Assembly: GCF_000720175.1 (NCBI RefSeq)
Contig: NZ_JOIX01000005.1
Location: forward strand, 1-64,000
From: Streptomyces sp. NRRL S-337
GTDB lineage: Bacteria; Actinomycetota; Actinomycetes; Streptomycetales; Streptomycetaceae
Direction: 5' to 3'
DNA length: 64,000 nt
Shown here piece by piece: positions 1 through 7,438 of this stretch; position 1 is the stretch's first letter, and every line of letters starts with the position of its first letter. A program made the translations under genes and the position numbers. The notes below the pieces were generated by a model. It worked only from the letters and a program-made list of their open reading frames with translations, was not told the origin of the DNA and did no database searches.

Positions 1-18
1 CCCCCGAACCCACCCCCC

Positions 19-53
19 GCCCCCTCCCCCGAAGGGGGAGAGGGGGAGGGGGC
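19..53. repeat. G/C-tract hairpin element, copy 1
   Basis: GCCCCCTCCCCC at 19-30 pairs perfectly with GGGGGAGGGGGC at 42-53 across an 11-base loop. A shorter alternative stem (24-30 with 34-40) is also possible. The reverse complement of bases 1-60 is nearly identical to 31250-31310, so this is a dispersed element rather than a chance hairpin. It could act as a terminator or as a repetitive extragenic palindrome; a G-quadruplex is also conceivable. No function is proven. Confidence 0.7.
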
Positions 54-505
54 GGGGGAGGCCGCGGAGCGCCGCTTATCGGCCTTGAGCCCGCCGCCTG
101 CCCGGGCTTCCGAGCCCGCCGCCTGCCTGGGCCCCGAGCCCGCCGCCTGCCGGGCCCCGAGTCCGCCGCCGCTCGTTGAGCTGCCTCGCCTCGTTGAGCT
201 GCCTCGCCCTCGTTCGGCCGCCTCACGTTCGTCCAGTCGCTTCGCCGCTCGTCCGGCCCACTTGCTGCTCCTGCGTCCCTGTCGTTGCTCCTGCTCGTAG
301 CCCCAAAACCCGTCCACCGCCCCGGCATTGTCAGTGGCTCGTGCGAGCATGACGGTGCGTTGGGAAACGGCCGGGACGACGTAGCGGTACGAGCCGTGGG
401 CAGGGCACGAGTGCGGCGGGAGGGGGGAGAGCTGATGAGGCGAGGACGAGGGGCGGTCGGCCGCCGTACGTGGCGAGCCGGCGCCGACCCCGTGGAGCGG
501 TCAAG

Positions 506-577
506 CCTCGACCCCACGGGGCAGCCGTGCCTCGACCCCACGGGGTGGCCGTGCCTCGACCCCACCGTGTGGCCGTG
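506..577. repeat. Three 24-bp tandem repeats
   Basis: The unit CCTCGACCCCACGGGG plus an 8-base tail ending GCCGTG occurs at 506-529, 530-553 and 554-577 with few mismatches. Each unit contains CCCCACGGGG, itself a small hairpin. The array lies downstream of the LacI-type gene stop at 645 (that gene is on the minus strand). Confidence 0.8.
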
Positions 578-644
578 TGCCGGCCCCGCGAGGCAGTCAG
601 GCGCCGGCCTCAAGGAGCCGGTGCGTTTCGGCCGGGGCGGGCGA

Positions 645-1685
645 TCAGCCTTCCATCGGGGGGATTTCGCCGGAGCCGCGGGGGATCAGGCGGGTCGGGA
701 TCTCCGTGCGGTGCGGCGGTTCGGTGATGCCGTCGAGGCGGCGGAAGAGCAGCCCGGCGGCCGTGCGGCCCATCAGGGCCGGGTCCTGGGCGACGACCGT
801 GACCGCCGGCCGTACGAGATCGGCGAGTTCGAAGTCGTCGAAGCCGACGAGCGCGACCGGCCGCGGCGCTGCGCCGAGGACCCGCACGGCGGTGACGGTG
901 ACGCGGTTGTTGCCCGCGAAGAGCGCGGTGACCGGCTCCGGCGCGTCCAGCATGGCCGCGGCGGCGGAGCGTACCCGCTCGGGCGCGGTGGAGCCCAGCG
1001 ACACCCAGGAGTCGTCAACGGGCAGCCCCGCGGCGGCCATTGCGCTGCGATAGCCGCGCAGCCGCTCCCGCGCGGTGTGGATCCGCGGCTGGTCGCCGAT
1101 GAAGCCGATCCGGCGGTGGCCGTGCGCGATGAGGTGGGCCACCGCGTCCCGTGCGCCGCCGAAGTTGTCGCAGAGCACCGCATCCGCGTCGATCCGGCCC
1201 GCCGGGCGGTCGACGAACACGGTCGCTATCCCCGCCGTGATCTCCGGCTCCAGATAGCGGTGGTCGTCCCCGGCCGGGATGATGACCAGCCCGTCCACCC
1301 GCCGGGCGCACAGCGCCAGCACCAACTCCTGTTCGCGCGCCGGGTCCTCGGCGCTGGAGCCGTTGATCAGCAGCGCGCCGTGACTGCGGGCGACCTCTTC
1401 CACGGCGCGGCTGAGCGGGCCGTAGAAGGGGTCGGCGAGGTCCTCCAGGACGAGTCCGATGCTGGCCGTGCGGCCCTTGCGCAGGATCCGCGCCGAGTCG
1501 TTGCGGCGGAATCCCAGGGCCGTGATGGCTTCCTGGACGCGGCGTTCGGTGTCCGGGGTGACCCCCGCCTCGCCGTTGACCACGCGGGAGACCGTCTTGA
1601 GGCCGACCCCGGCGCGCGCCGCGACATCCTTCATCGTGGGACGGGTGCCATAGCGGCGGGACGTGCCCCGCGCGGTGTCGGTCAC
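645..1685 (-). CDS. LacI-family transcriptional repressor
   Basis: This is a 346-residue LacI/GalR-type regulator. The N-terminal helix-turn-helix is read in TMKDVAARAGVGLKTVSRVVNGE, followed by the hinge segment RRNDSARILRKGRTASIGLVLEDL and a periplasmic-binding-protein-like effector domain containing VDGLVIIPAGDD, GHRRIGFIGD and ALVGFDDFELADL. GTG at 1685 (protein VTDTARGTS) puts the HTH about 17 residues in; a longer frame upstream would cross the operator and is rejected. The gene is divergent from the ROK kinase at 1829, with a perfect 12-bp palindrome at 1741-1752, so autoregulation and control of the kinase are inferred. The effector is probably a sugar or sugar phosphate, not determinable here. 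Confidence 0.93.
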   Translation of the reverse strand: MTDTARGTSRRYGTRPTMKDVAARAGVGLKTVSRVVNGEAGVTPDTERRVQEAITALGFRRNDSARILRKGRTASIGLVLEDLADPFYGPLSRAVEEVARSHGALLINGSSAEDPAREQELVLALCARRVDGLVIIPAGDDHRYLEPEITAGIATVFVDRPAGRIDADAVLCDNFGGARDAVAHLIAHGHRRIGFIGDQPRIHTARERLRGYRSAMAAAGLPVDDSWVSLGSTAPERVRSAAAAMLDAPEPVTALFAGNNRVTVTAVRVLGAAPRPVALVGFDDFELADLVRPAVTVVAQDPALMGRTAAGLLFRRLDGITEPPHRTEIPTRLIPRGSGEIPPMEG

Positions 1686-1740
1686 GGTCTGCGGTCCTGT
1701 TTCTCTCGGCGCCTGGGTGTGGCGTCGAGCATAGCCTCTA

Positions 1741-1752
1741 GACAACGTTGTC
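1741..1752. promoter_or_regulatory. LacI-type operator, GACAACGTTGTC
   Basis: A perfect 12-bp palindrome with the central CG step typical of LacI/GalR operators lies 56 bp upstream of the repressor start and 77 bp upstream of the ROK kinase start. Its position between the two divergent genes suggests that the LacI-type protein controls both. Confidence 0.82.
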
Positions 1753-1828
1753 AAACGAGGGAAGACTGGCGTTCTCAACGCCGGGCCGGCAGCCCCGGCC
1801 CCCGGGCCCACCAGGAGATTCCACACCG

Positions 1829-2785
1829 ATGCAGACGGACCTCAGCGCAGCGCTGGACATTGGCGGCACGAAGATCGCCGGCGCTCTGGTGGACGCCCGC
1901 GGCAGACTGCTCGTACGGGCCGCCCGGCCCACCCCGGCCGACCAGGACGGGGCGACGGTGATGCGTGCGGTGGCCGAGGTGGTCGGCGAGCTGTCCGCGG
2001 CCCCTGACTGGGGCCGGGTGGCGACGGTCGGCATCGGCAGCGCCGGCCCGGTGAACGCCCGGGCCGGCACGGTCAGCCCGGTCAACATCCCCGGCTGGCG
2101 CGACTTCCCGCTCGTCGCCGGCGTACGGGCGCTCGTCGGCGGCCGTCCGGTCGTGCTGGTCGGCGACGGCGTCGCGATGACCGCGGCCGAACACTGGCAG
2201 GGCGCCGCGCGCGGTCACGCCAACGCGCTGTGCATGGTGGTCTCCACGGGAGTCGGCGGCGGCCTGGTCCTCAACGGGCAGCTGCACCCCGGCCCCACGG
2301 GCAACGCCGGCCACATCGGCCACATCAGCGTCGACCTCGACGGCGACCCCTGCCCCTGCGGCGGCCGGGGCTGTGTCGAGCGCATCGCCAGCGGCCCGAA
2401 CATCGCCCGCCGTGCCCTGGCCAACGGCTGGCGTCCGGGCCCCGACGGGGACACCAGCGCAGCCGCCGTCGCCGCGTCCGCACGGGCGGGTGACGAGGTC
2501 GCCCTACGCTCCTTCGAGCGAGCCGCGCAGGCGCTGGCCGCCGGGATCGCCGCCACCGCCACGCTCGTAGAGATCGACATCGCGGTCATCGGCGGGGGAG
2601 TCGCGGGCGCCGGAGACATCCTGTTCACCCCGCTACGCTCGGCCCTGCGGGAGTACGCGACGCTGTCGTTCGTCGCCGGCCTGACCGTCGTACCTGCCCA
2701 AATGGGCACCGACGCCGGGGTGGTGGGCGCCGCCGCTGCCGCCGCGCAACAGTCCCGTCTCGATGCCTTCGCCGCCGCACCCTGA
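1829..2785 (+). CDS. ROK-family sugar kinase (glucokinase-like)
   Basis: This 318-residue protein has the ROK layout: the ATP phosphate-binding motif LDIGGTK at residues 9-15, a GAGPVN-like segment, STGVGGGLVLNG, and the zinc motif with C175, C177 and C182 (CPCGGRGC) preceded by His165. Family members phosphorylate glucose, N-acetylglucosamine, N-acetylmannosamine or fructose in the cytoplasm. The usual GEIGH signature reads GHIGH here, with His162 where Glu normally sits, which may affect sugar selection. ATG 1829 is chosen because CCAGGAGATT lies just upstream. The gene is divergent from a LacI-type repressor across a palindromic operator, so sugar-induced expression is likely. The absence of an N-terminal HTH separates it from ROK regulators such as the one at 21509. 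Confidence 0.92.
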   Translation: MQTDLSAALDIGGTKIAGALVDARGRLLVRAARPTPADQDGATVMRAVAEVVGELSAAPDWGRVATVGIGSAGPVNARAGTVSPVNIPGWRDFPLVAGVRALVGGRPVVLVGDGVAMTAAEHWQGAARGHANALCMVVSTGVGGGLVLNGQLHPGPTGNAGHIGHISVDLDGDPCPCGGRGCVERIASGPNIARRALANGWRPGPDGDTSAAAVAASARAGDEVALRSFERAAQALAAGIAATATLVEIDIAVIGGGVAGAGDILFTPLRSALREYATLSFVAGLTVVPAQMGTDAGVVGAAAAAAQQSRLDAFAAAP

Positions 2786-2812
2786 CGCCACCACAGGCCC
2801 CCGCGCGCCCCT

Positions 2813-2818
2813 TAGTCT
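2813..2818 (+). promoter_or_regulatory. Possible -10 box TAGTCT for the Ser/Thr kinase gene
   Basis: TAGTCT fits the actinobacterial TAnnnT -10 pattern, in the short gap after the ROK kinase stop and about 105 bp before the kinase start. No clear -35 is seen, so this is tentative. Confidence 0.35.
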
Positions 2819-2922
2819 GGTGCCGACCGCGCCGGACGACGACGTGCCGGCGGCCGTGCGCCGGCACGCGTGAGGTGCCCGGCGTACGGAACGGACCTGG
2901 GTACCGAGGGGAATTGGCGACG

Positions 2923-5070
2923 GTGACATCGGGGGAGCGTGAGCAGCGCGGGCCGGACGAGGTACCGGGGGCGGGCGGGGCACAGGGCACGGAGGGGGCG
3001 AACGTCCCCGGGGAGCCAGGCGGAGCCCCGCCGCAGGGCACGGGTGACGGACCGGCCGGTGCGGCACCGGACAGCCCGGCCGGCGGCGCGCCGGGTGCGC
3101 CCCGCGCCGCCGAGGCGAGCGGTCCCCGGCGCGGCACCGACGACGATCTGACCGGACGGCTGCTCGGCGGCCGCTACCGCGTCACGGACCGGATCGGCCG
3201 CGGCGGTATGGGAGTGGTCTGCCGGGCCGTGGACGAGGTGCTGGGCCGCGAGGTCGCGGTCAAGGTGCTGCGCGCCTATACGGACGCCTCCGCACCGGAG
3301 CTCGCCGATCTGCGCACCCGTATGCAGCGCGAGGCGCGCGCCGCGGCCCGGATCCGGCATTCCGGTGTGGTCACGGTCCACGACGTCATCGACGAGGGCG
3401 GCCGGCCGGTCATCGTCATGGAGCTGGTGGACGGCCCGTCGCTGGACGACGCCCTGGCGGAGCGCGGCCCGCTCGACCCGCGGGAGATCGCCCGGATCGG
3501 CGCCCAGGTGATGGACGCGTTGGACGCCGCCCACCAGGTCGGCGTGCTGCACCGCGATGTGAAGCCGGGGAATGTGCTGCTCGACCGCACCGGCCGGGTG
3601 GTGCTCACCGACTTCGGCATCGCCAGCATCGAGGCCCCGGGCGACGGCGCGACCACGAACCTCACCCGCAGCGGCGAACTCGTCGGCTCCCTCGACTACT
3701 TGCCCCCGGAGCGGGCGCAGGGCCAGGACCCCACCCCGGCCTGCGACATCTGGTCGCTGGGCATGACGCTGTACGCGGCGGTCGAGGGCGGCGGCGCGCC
3801 GTTCCGCCGTACGTCGGTGTGGTCCACGCTCACCGCGATCGTGACCGAGGCGCTGCCCGAACCGCGCCGGGCCGGCCCGCTGACGCCCGTGCTGCACGCG
3901 CTGATGGCCAAGAACCCGGCCGACCGGCCGTCCGCCGCGGAGGCCCGGAGCATGCTGCGGGCGGTGGCCGAGGGACGGGACCCCGCGCCCGCCCCGGCGC
4001 CCGGCGCACCGCATCTGCCCACCGCGACCGATCTGCGGCCGCTCACCCCGCCGGTCCCGCCCCAGGAACTCCCACTGCCGCCGCAGCCCCAGGGGCACCA
4101 CCACTCCCCGTCCCAGGTCCCGGGCCCCACCCAGGCGCACCCCCGACCCCACACCCCGGCTCCGTCCCCGGCCGCCGCCCAGCAGCCCGGCTTTTCCTAC
4201 CCGACCCACGGTGCGGCCGCCGGCCCGCCCGCTGTGGTGGCCGGTCCGTCCGTGGGTGGCACGGGCACCCACCCGCACCCGGCGAACCCCGGCGAGCGGG
4301 ACACCGAGCGGCTGCCCGCGCGGCGCCGCCGTCGGGTGGCGCTGGCCGTGGCGGCGGTGCTGGCCGTGCTCGCCGCCGGTGGCGGGGTGACGTACGCGCT
4401 GGTCGGCGGCGGTCCGAGCGATGCGGTCGCGGACCACGGCCGGCAGTCGCCGGATCCGGCCTCGACGCCCAGCGGGCCGGGCGCACCGGGCACGGCCACC
4501 GGCAAGGACGACGCCCAGGGCAAGGACCGGGGGAAGACGCAGGACGCGGGGGCGGACGGCGGGGCGGGCGCGTCGGCGTCCGCGTCGGGCCGGCCCACGG
4601 ACGGTGCGACGTCCAAGGGCAAGGACACCAAGCCCGGCGGAACGGGCGGGAGTTCGGGCGGTGACGGGAGCGGCGGAGCGGCCGGCGGCCAGGACGGCAG
4701 CGGTGGCGGCAGCGGCTCGGGCGGGACGCACGGCGATGACTCCGGGAGCGGTGGCACCGCAGGCAGCGGCGACCCGACCCCGGCGCCGACGTCCTGTGTG
4801 TCCATCGGCGGCGGCAGGACCAACTGCGACGTCTGGCGCACCGCGAGTTCCTACACCGCGTCGTTCCAGCAGGTCGGCACGGTGAACATGGGCACCAACT
4901 ACTTCTACTGCCAGGCGAACCTGGGCCGCCGTGAGACCTACGGGAAGTGGACGAACGTCTGGTGGGCCAAGACGGACGACGACAGCGGCAACGCGGGGGT
5001 CTACATCAGCGTCGTCTACCTCAAGGGCGGGGCGAACGACCAGCCCGTCCCCGGGCTGCCGGTCTGCTGA
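2923..5070 (+). CDS. Membrane-anchored Ser/Thr protein kinase, PknB type
   Basis: The 715-residue protein starts with a Pro/Gly-rich leader. The kinase domain follows from about residue 82 (GGRYRVTDRIGRGGMG, VAVKVL), with catalytic HRDVKPGN at 210-217 and DFG at 230-232. After a Pro/His-rich juxtamembrane stretch, RRRRR at 467-471 precedes one membrane helix (about 472-492). A Gly/Ser/Asp-rich linker leads to an extracytoplasmic domain of about 90 residues with four cysteines (CVSIGGG, CDVW, FYCQAN, final PVC), presumably disulfide-linked. There are no PASTA repeats, so the outside ligand is unknown. GTG 2923 has GAGGGGA upstream; GTG 2875 and TTG 2914 are alternatives. The gene runs convergently into the alpha-galactosidase gene. 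Confidence 0.93.
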   Translation: MTSGEREQRGPDEVPGAGGAQGTEGANVPGEPGGAPPQGTGDGPAGAAPDSPAGGAPGAPRAAEASGPRRGTDDDLTGRLLGGRYRVTDRIGRGGMGVVCRAVDEVLGREVAVKVLRAYTDASAPELADLRTRMQREARAAARIRHSGVVTVHDVIDEGGRPVIVMELVDGPSLDDALAERGPLDPREIARIGAQVMDALDAAHQVGVLHRDVKPGNVLLDRTGRVVLTDFGIASIEAPGDGATTNLTRSGELVGSLDYLPPERAQGQDPTPACDIWSLGMTLYAAVEGGGAPFRRTSVWSTLTAIVTEALPEPRRAGPLTPVLHALMAKNPADRPSAAEARSMLRAVAEGRDPAPAPAPGAPHLPTATDLRPLTPPVPPQELPLPPQPQGHHHSPSQVPGPTQAHPRPHTPAPSPAAAQQPGFSYPTHGAAAGPPAVVAGPSVGGTGTHPHPANPGERDTERLPARRRRRVALAVAAVLAVLAAGGGVTYALVGGGPSDAVADHGRQSPDPASTPSGPGAPGTATGKDDAQGKDRGKTQDAGADGGAGASASASGRPTDGATSKGKDTKPGGTGGSSGGDGSGGAAGGQDGSGGGSGSGGTHGDDSGSGGTAGSGDPTPAPTSCVSIGGGRTNCDVWRTASSYTASFQQVGTVNMGTNYFYCQANLGRRETYGKWTNVWWAKTDDDSGNAGVYISVVYLKGGANDQPVPGLPVC

Positions 5071-5165
5071 CGGCCGTTCGCGCAGCGCGGAGGGCGGGCG
5101 GGGCCCGGTGGCGGAGCCCGGGAACCCGCCCGCCGTGAGCGCCGGTCCGGCACTCAACTGACCTA

Positions 5166-7226
5166 TCAGCAGCTGAACTTGGCGTCCGCCCAGTCGGCGT
5201 GGTCGTAGTCGATGCCGTCCCCGCCGTCGGTGACGACGAGGCGGACGGTCTCGGCCCCGGCGACCGCGGCGGACAGCGTCCGGGCGGCGTCGGTGCCGGT
5301 CACCGTCCCGCTCGCGGCGACCCGTTCGCCGTCCGCCCAGACCTCGAAGCCGGCCGAACCCCGGTCACCGACCTCGTCGTCGATCCCGACCCGGGCGCTG
5401 AACGCGGAGCACCTCCGGCCGGTGTAGAAGGTGACGTCGCTGGCCGCATGGACGCCCAGGCCCTTGGTGAAGCCGGTGCCGCCGATCCGGAGCGGGCCGC
5501 CGTCCCCGGCCGCGCTCTCCCCGACACTGGTGTTCCTCTCGACCGGGCCCCAGCCGTTGGCGGCGGTCAGCCAGGGCAGTTCGGCGGCGTACGCGGTCCC
5601 GGCGGGCGGCGGCACCACGAGGTGGGCGGTGCCGGGCAGGGTGGTGGTGACCCGTTCGCCGCGCGGTGAGCGGTAGTCGGCGGTCAGCGGCAGGTCGTAC
5701 GCGCCGGGGGCGGCGCCGGCCGGTGCGGCGATCCGCCAGGTGGTGGTGAGGGCCCGGCCGCCGGGCAGCGCTCGGACGGTGGCGGGGGAGACGGCCGTGG
5801 CGTGCCAGCCCTGCGGGGCCTTGAGCGTCACCGTGAGGTTCCGGGCGGGGGTGCCGCCCAGGTTGCGGACGGTGGAGCGGATGTCCGTGGACGCTCCGGC
5901 CTCGACCAGGGGCGCGCGGTCGGTGCCGGTCTCGACGGCCGGCGGATAGGTCGCCCAGTCCTTGTCGGCGGCGACCCGGTAGACGGTGGTGCCGTGCGCG
6001 GGGACGGTGGCGGCGATGGCACCCGTGGTGTGGGTGTCGCGGTGCTGCCACAGGTCACGCAGCCGGTAGCCGGCGGCCTGGGGGAGGCCGAGGGCCCGGG
6101 CGGTGGTGGCGATCCGCTGCGGCCGGTCGGTCTCGTTGAAGAGCGCCACCGCCCGCTCGCCGCCCGCGAGTTGCTTGACCAGGGTCCAGCGGCCGGACTC
6201 GGACGCCAGCACGGTGGCCTGCTTGCCCAGGGCGTCCTGGTCGAGCGCGATGACGTCCTTGTTGGCCAGGATCTCGAACGTCTCCGGGCCGGCCTTGCGC
6301 AGATCGGAGCCGATCAGCAGCGGCGCGGCCATCATCGACCAGAGGGAGAAGTGGCTGCGGTACTCGGTGTCCGTCATCCCGCCGTTGCCGACCTCCAGCA
6401 TGTCCGGGTCGTTCCAGTGTCCCGGGCCGGCGTACGGCGCCAGCGGCAGGTTCTGCCGGGCGATCGCCAGCATGCTCGACCAGGAGTCACTGATGTCGCC
6501 GGTCGTGCGCCACAGATGTCCTACGTCCGACGCCCACTCCCAGGGCTTGTTCTCGCCCCATTCGCAGATGCTGTAGACGATGGGCCGTCCGGTGGCCCGC
6601 AGCGCGTCCCGCATCGCGCGGTACCGCTGCTGGGCGTCCACGCCCTGGTTATTGCAGTTGTCGTACTTGAGGTAGTCCACACCCCAGTCGGCGAACTGCT
6701 GGGCGTCGGACTTCTCGTGACCGAGGCCGCCGGGGAATCCGGCGGAATTGCAGGTCTTGGTGCCGGCGCTGGTATAGATGCCGAACTTCAGGCCCTTGGA
6801 GTGGACATAGTCGGCGACCGCCTTGATGCCGTGCGGGAATCGGCGGGGGTCCGGTACGAGCTTGCCGTTGGTGTCGCGCGTGGGCAGCGCCCAGCAATCG
6901 TCGAGATTGACGTACTGATATCCCGCGTCCTTGAGTCCCTTGGCGAGGAAGAGGTCGGCGATGCCCTTGACCATGTCCTCGGTGAACTCGGCGCGGCAGT
7001 GCGTGGAGTTCCAGTTGTTGAAGCCCATCGGGGGCGTCTTGGCGAGCCCGTCGGGGAGCCGCGGCGCGGGGTGCGCGGGGGCGGCCGGTGCCGCGCCGGG
7101 GTTGCCCGGGGTACGGGCCGCGGCGGGCGGCGCGGTCGCGCCCGCCGCACAGAGCAGGGCGAGGGACAGCGCTCCGACGATTCGTCGGTGACCCGTCCGG
7201 CGGATGGAGCGGATAGGAACGCGCAT
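5166..7226 (-). CDS. Secreted GH27 alpha-galactosidase with NPCBM domain
   Basis: A 686-residue exported glycosidase. Residues 1-38 form a signal peptide (basic start, hydrophobic GALSLALLCAAGA, then AAA). The GH27 barrel follows: MGFNNWNSTHC, NLDDCW, the nucleophile Asp189 in YLKYDNC and the acid/base Asp244 in GDISDSW. After the barrel comes a beta domain (WQHRDTHTTGAI region), an alpha-galactosidase-associated NEW3-like domain (about 420-530) and a C-terminal NPCBM galactose-binding module ending ADWADAKFSC. The expected reaction is release of terminal alpha-galactose from oligosaccharides or galactomannan outside the cell. The gene is divergent from a sugar ABC importer, whose likely cargo is therefore galactose or a galactoside. 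Related alpha-N-acetylgalactosaminidase or beta-L-arabinopyranosidase activity is possible in this family. Confidence 0.93.
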   Translation of the reverse strand: MRVPIRSIRRTGHRRIVGALSLALLCAAGATAPPAAARTPGNPGAAPAAPAHPAPRLPDGLAKTPPMGFNNWNSTHCRAEFTEDMVKGIADLFLAKGLKDAGYQYVNLDDCWALPTRDTNGKLVPDPRRFPHGIKAVADYVHSKGLKFGIYTSAGTKTCNSAGFPGGLGHEKSDAQQFADWGVDYLKYDNCNNQGVDAQQRYRAMRDALRATGRPIVYSICEWGENKPWEWASDVGHLWRTTGDISDSWSSMLAIARQNLPLAPYAGPGHWNDPDMLEVGNGGMTDTEYRSHFSLWSMMAAPLLIGSDLRKAGPETFEILANKDVIALDQDALGKQATVLASESGRWTLVKQLAGGERAVALFNETDRPQRIATTARALGLPQAAGYRLRDLWQHRDTHTTGAIAATVPAHGTTVYRVAADKDWATYPPAVETGTDRAPLVEAGASTDIRSTVRNLGGTPARNLTVTLKAPQGWHATAVSPATVRALPGGRALTTTWRIAAPAGAAPGAYDLPLTADYRSPRGERVTTTLPGTAHLVVPPPAGTAYAAELPWLTAANGWGPVERNTSVGESAAGDGGPLRIGGTGFTKGLGVHAASDVTFYTGRRCSAFSARVGIDDEVGDRGSAGFEVWADGERVAASGTVTGTDAARTLSAAVAGAETVRLVVTDGGDGIDYDHADWADAKFSC

Positions 7227-7302
7227 GGTTCGCGTCCTCCGTCTTCGCGAGAGGTGGGGTGAGGTCGGGTACCTGCCACTGGCGAGTGCTTACGGTAGAG
7301 CT

Positions 7303-7319
7303 TGTTGGAGTCTGTTGGA
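7303..7319. promoter_or_regulatory. Direct repeat TGTTGGA x2, 10 bp apart
   Basis: TGTTGGA occurs at 7303-7309 and 7313-7319, spaced exactly one helical turn, in the 212-bp region between the alpha-galactosidase and the importer genes. The spacing suggests a regulator bound on one face of DNA. No regulator gene is adjacent, so the protein is unknown. Confidence 0.4.
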
Positions 7320-7359
7320 AGAGGAGCGGTAACGGTTGATGCTCTGCCTGCCAAAACCC

Positions 7360-7388
7360 TTGACGCACCCAGCAGTTCAGAGTGAGAT
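7360..7388 (+). promoter_or_regulatory. Candidate promoter for the sugar importer operon
   Basis: TTGACG at 7360-7365 and TGAGAT at 7383-7388 are separated by 17 bp and lie about 50 bp before the start of the binding-protein gene. The -35 matches the vegetative consensus well and the -10 only moderately. Confidence 0.4.
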
Positions 7389-7438
7389 CCCATCACTCGC
7401 GTTCGTTTCTGTTTGGTTCCACCCCTGAGGAGGGGGCC

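Larger units (their letters stand above)
1..644. other. Intergenic region with tandem repeats, no supported gene
   Basis: No reading frame here has convincing coding character. The left 53 bases form a G/C-tract hairpin (separate entry). From 87 to about 177 there are degenerate copies of a 23-25-bp unit beginning GAGCCCGCCGCCTGCC, followed by two 18-bp copies of GAGCTGCCTCGCCTCGTT-like sequence to about 213. A second array of three 24-bp units lies at 506-577. Frames that stay open here are repeat-driven and Arg/Pro/Ala-rich, as expected from GC-rich non-coding DNA. Confidence 0.6.

Noticed and set aside
85..300. Plus-strand frame, 71 codons, at the left edge
   Set aside because: It translates degenerate GAGCCCGCC repeats into Pro/Ala/Arg-rich sequence; no ribosome site, no family and no codon bias typical of genes.
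285..1961. Large plus-strand frame opposite the LacI repressor
   Set aside because: It is the antisense shadow of a well-supported gene, with Arg/Gly-rich composition.
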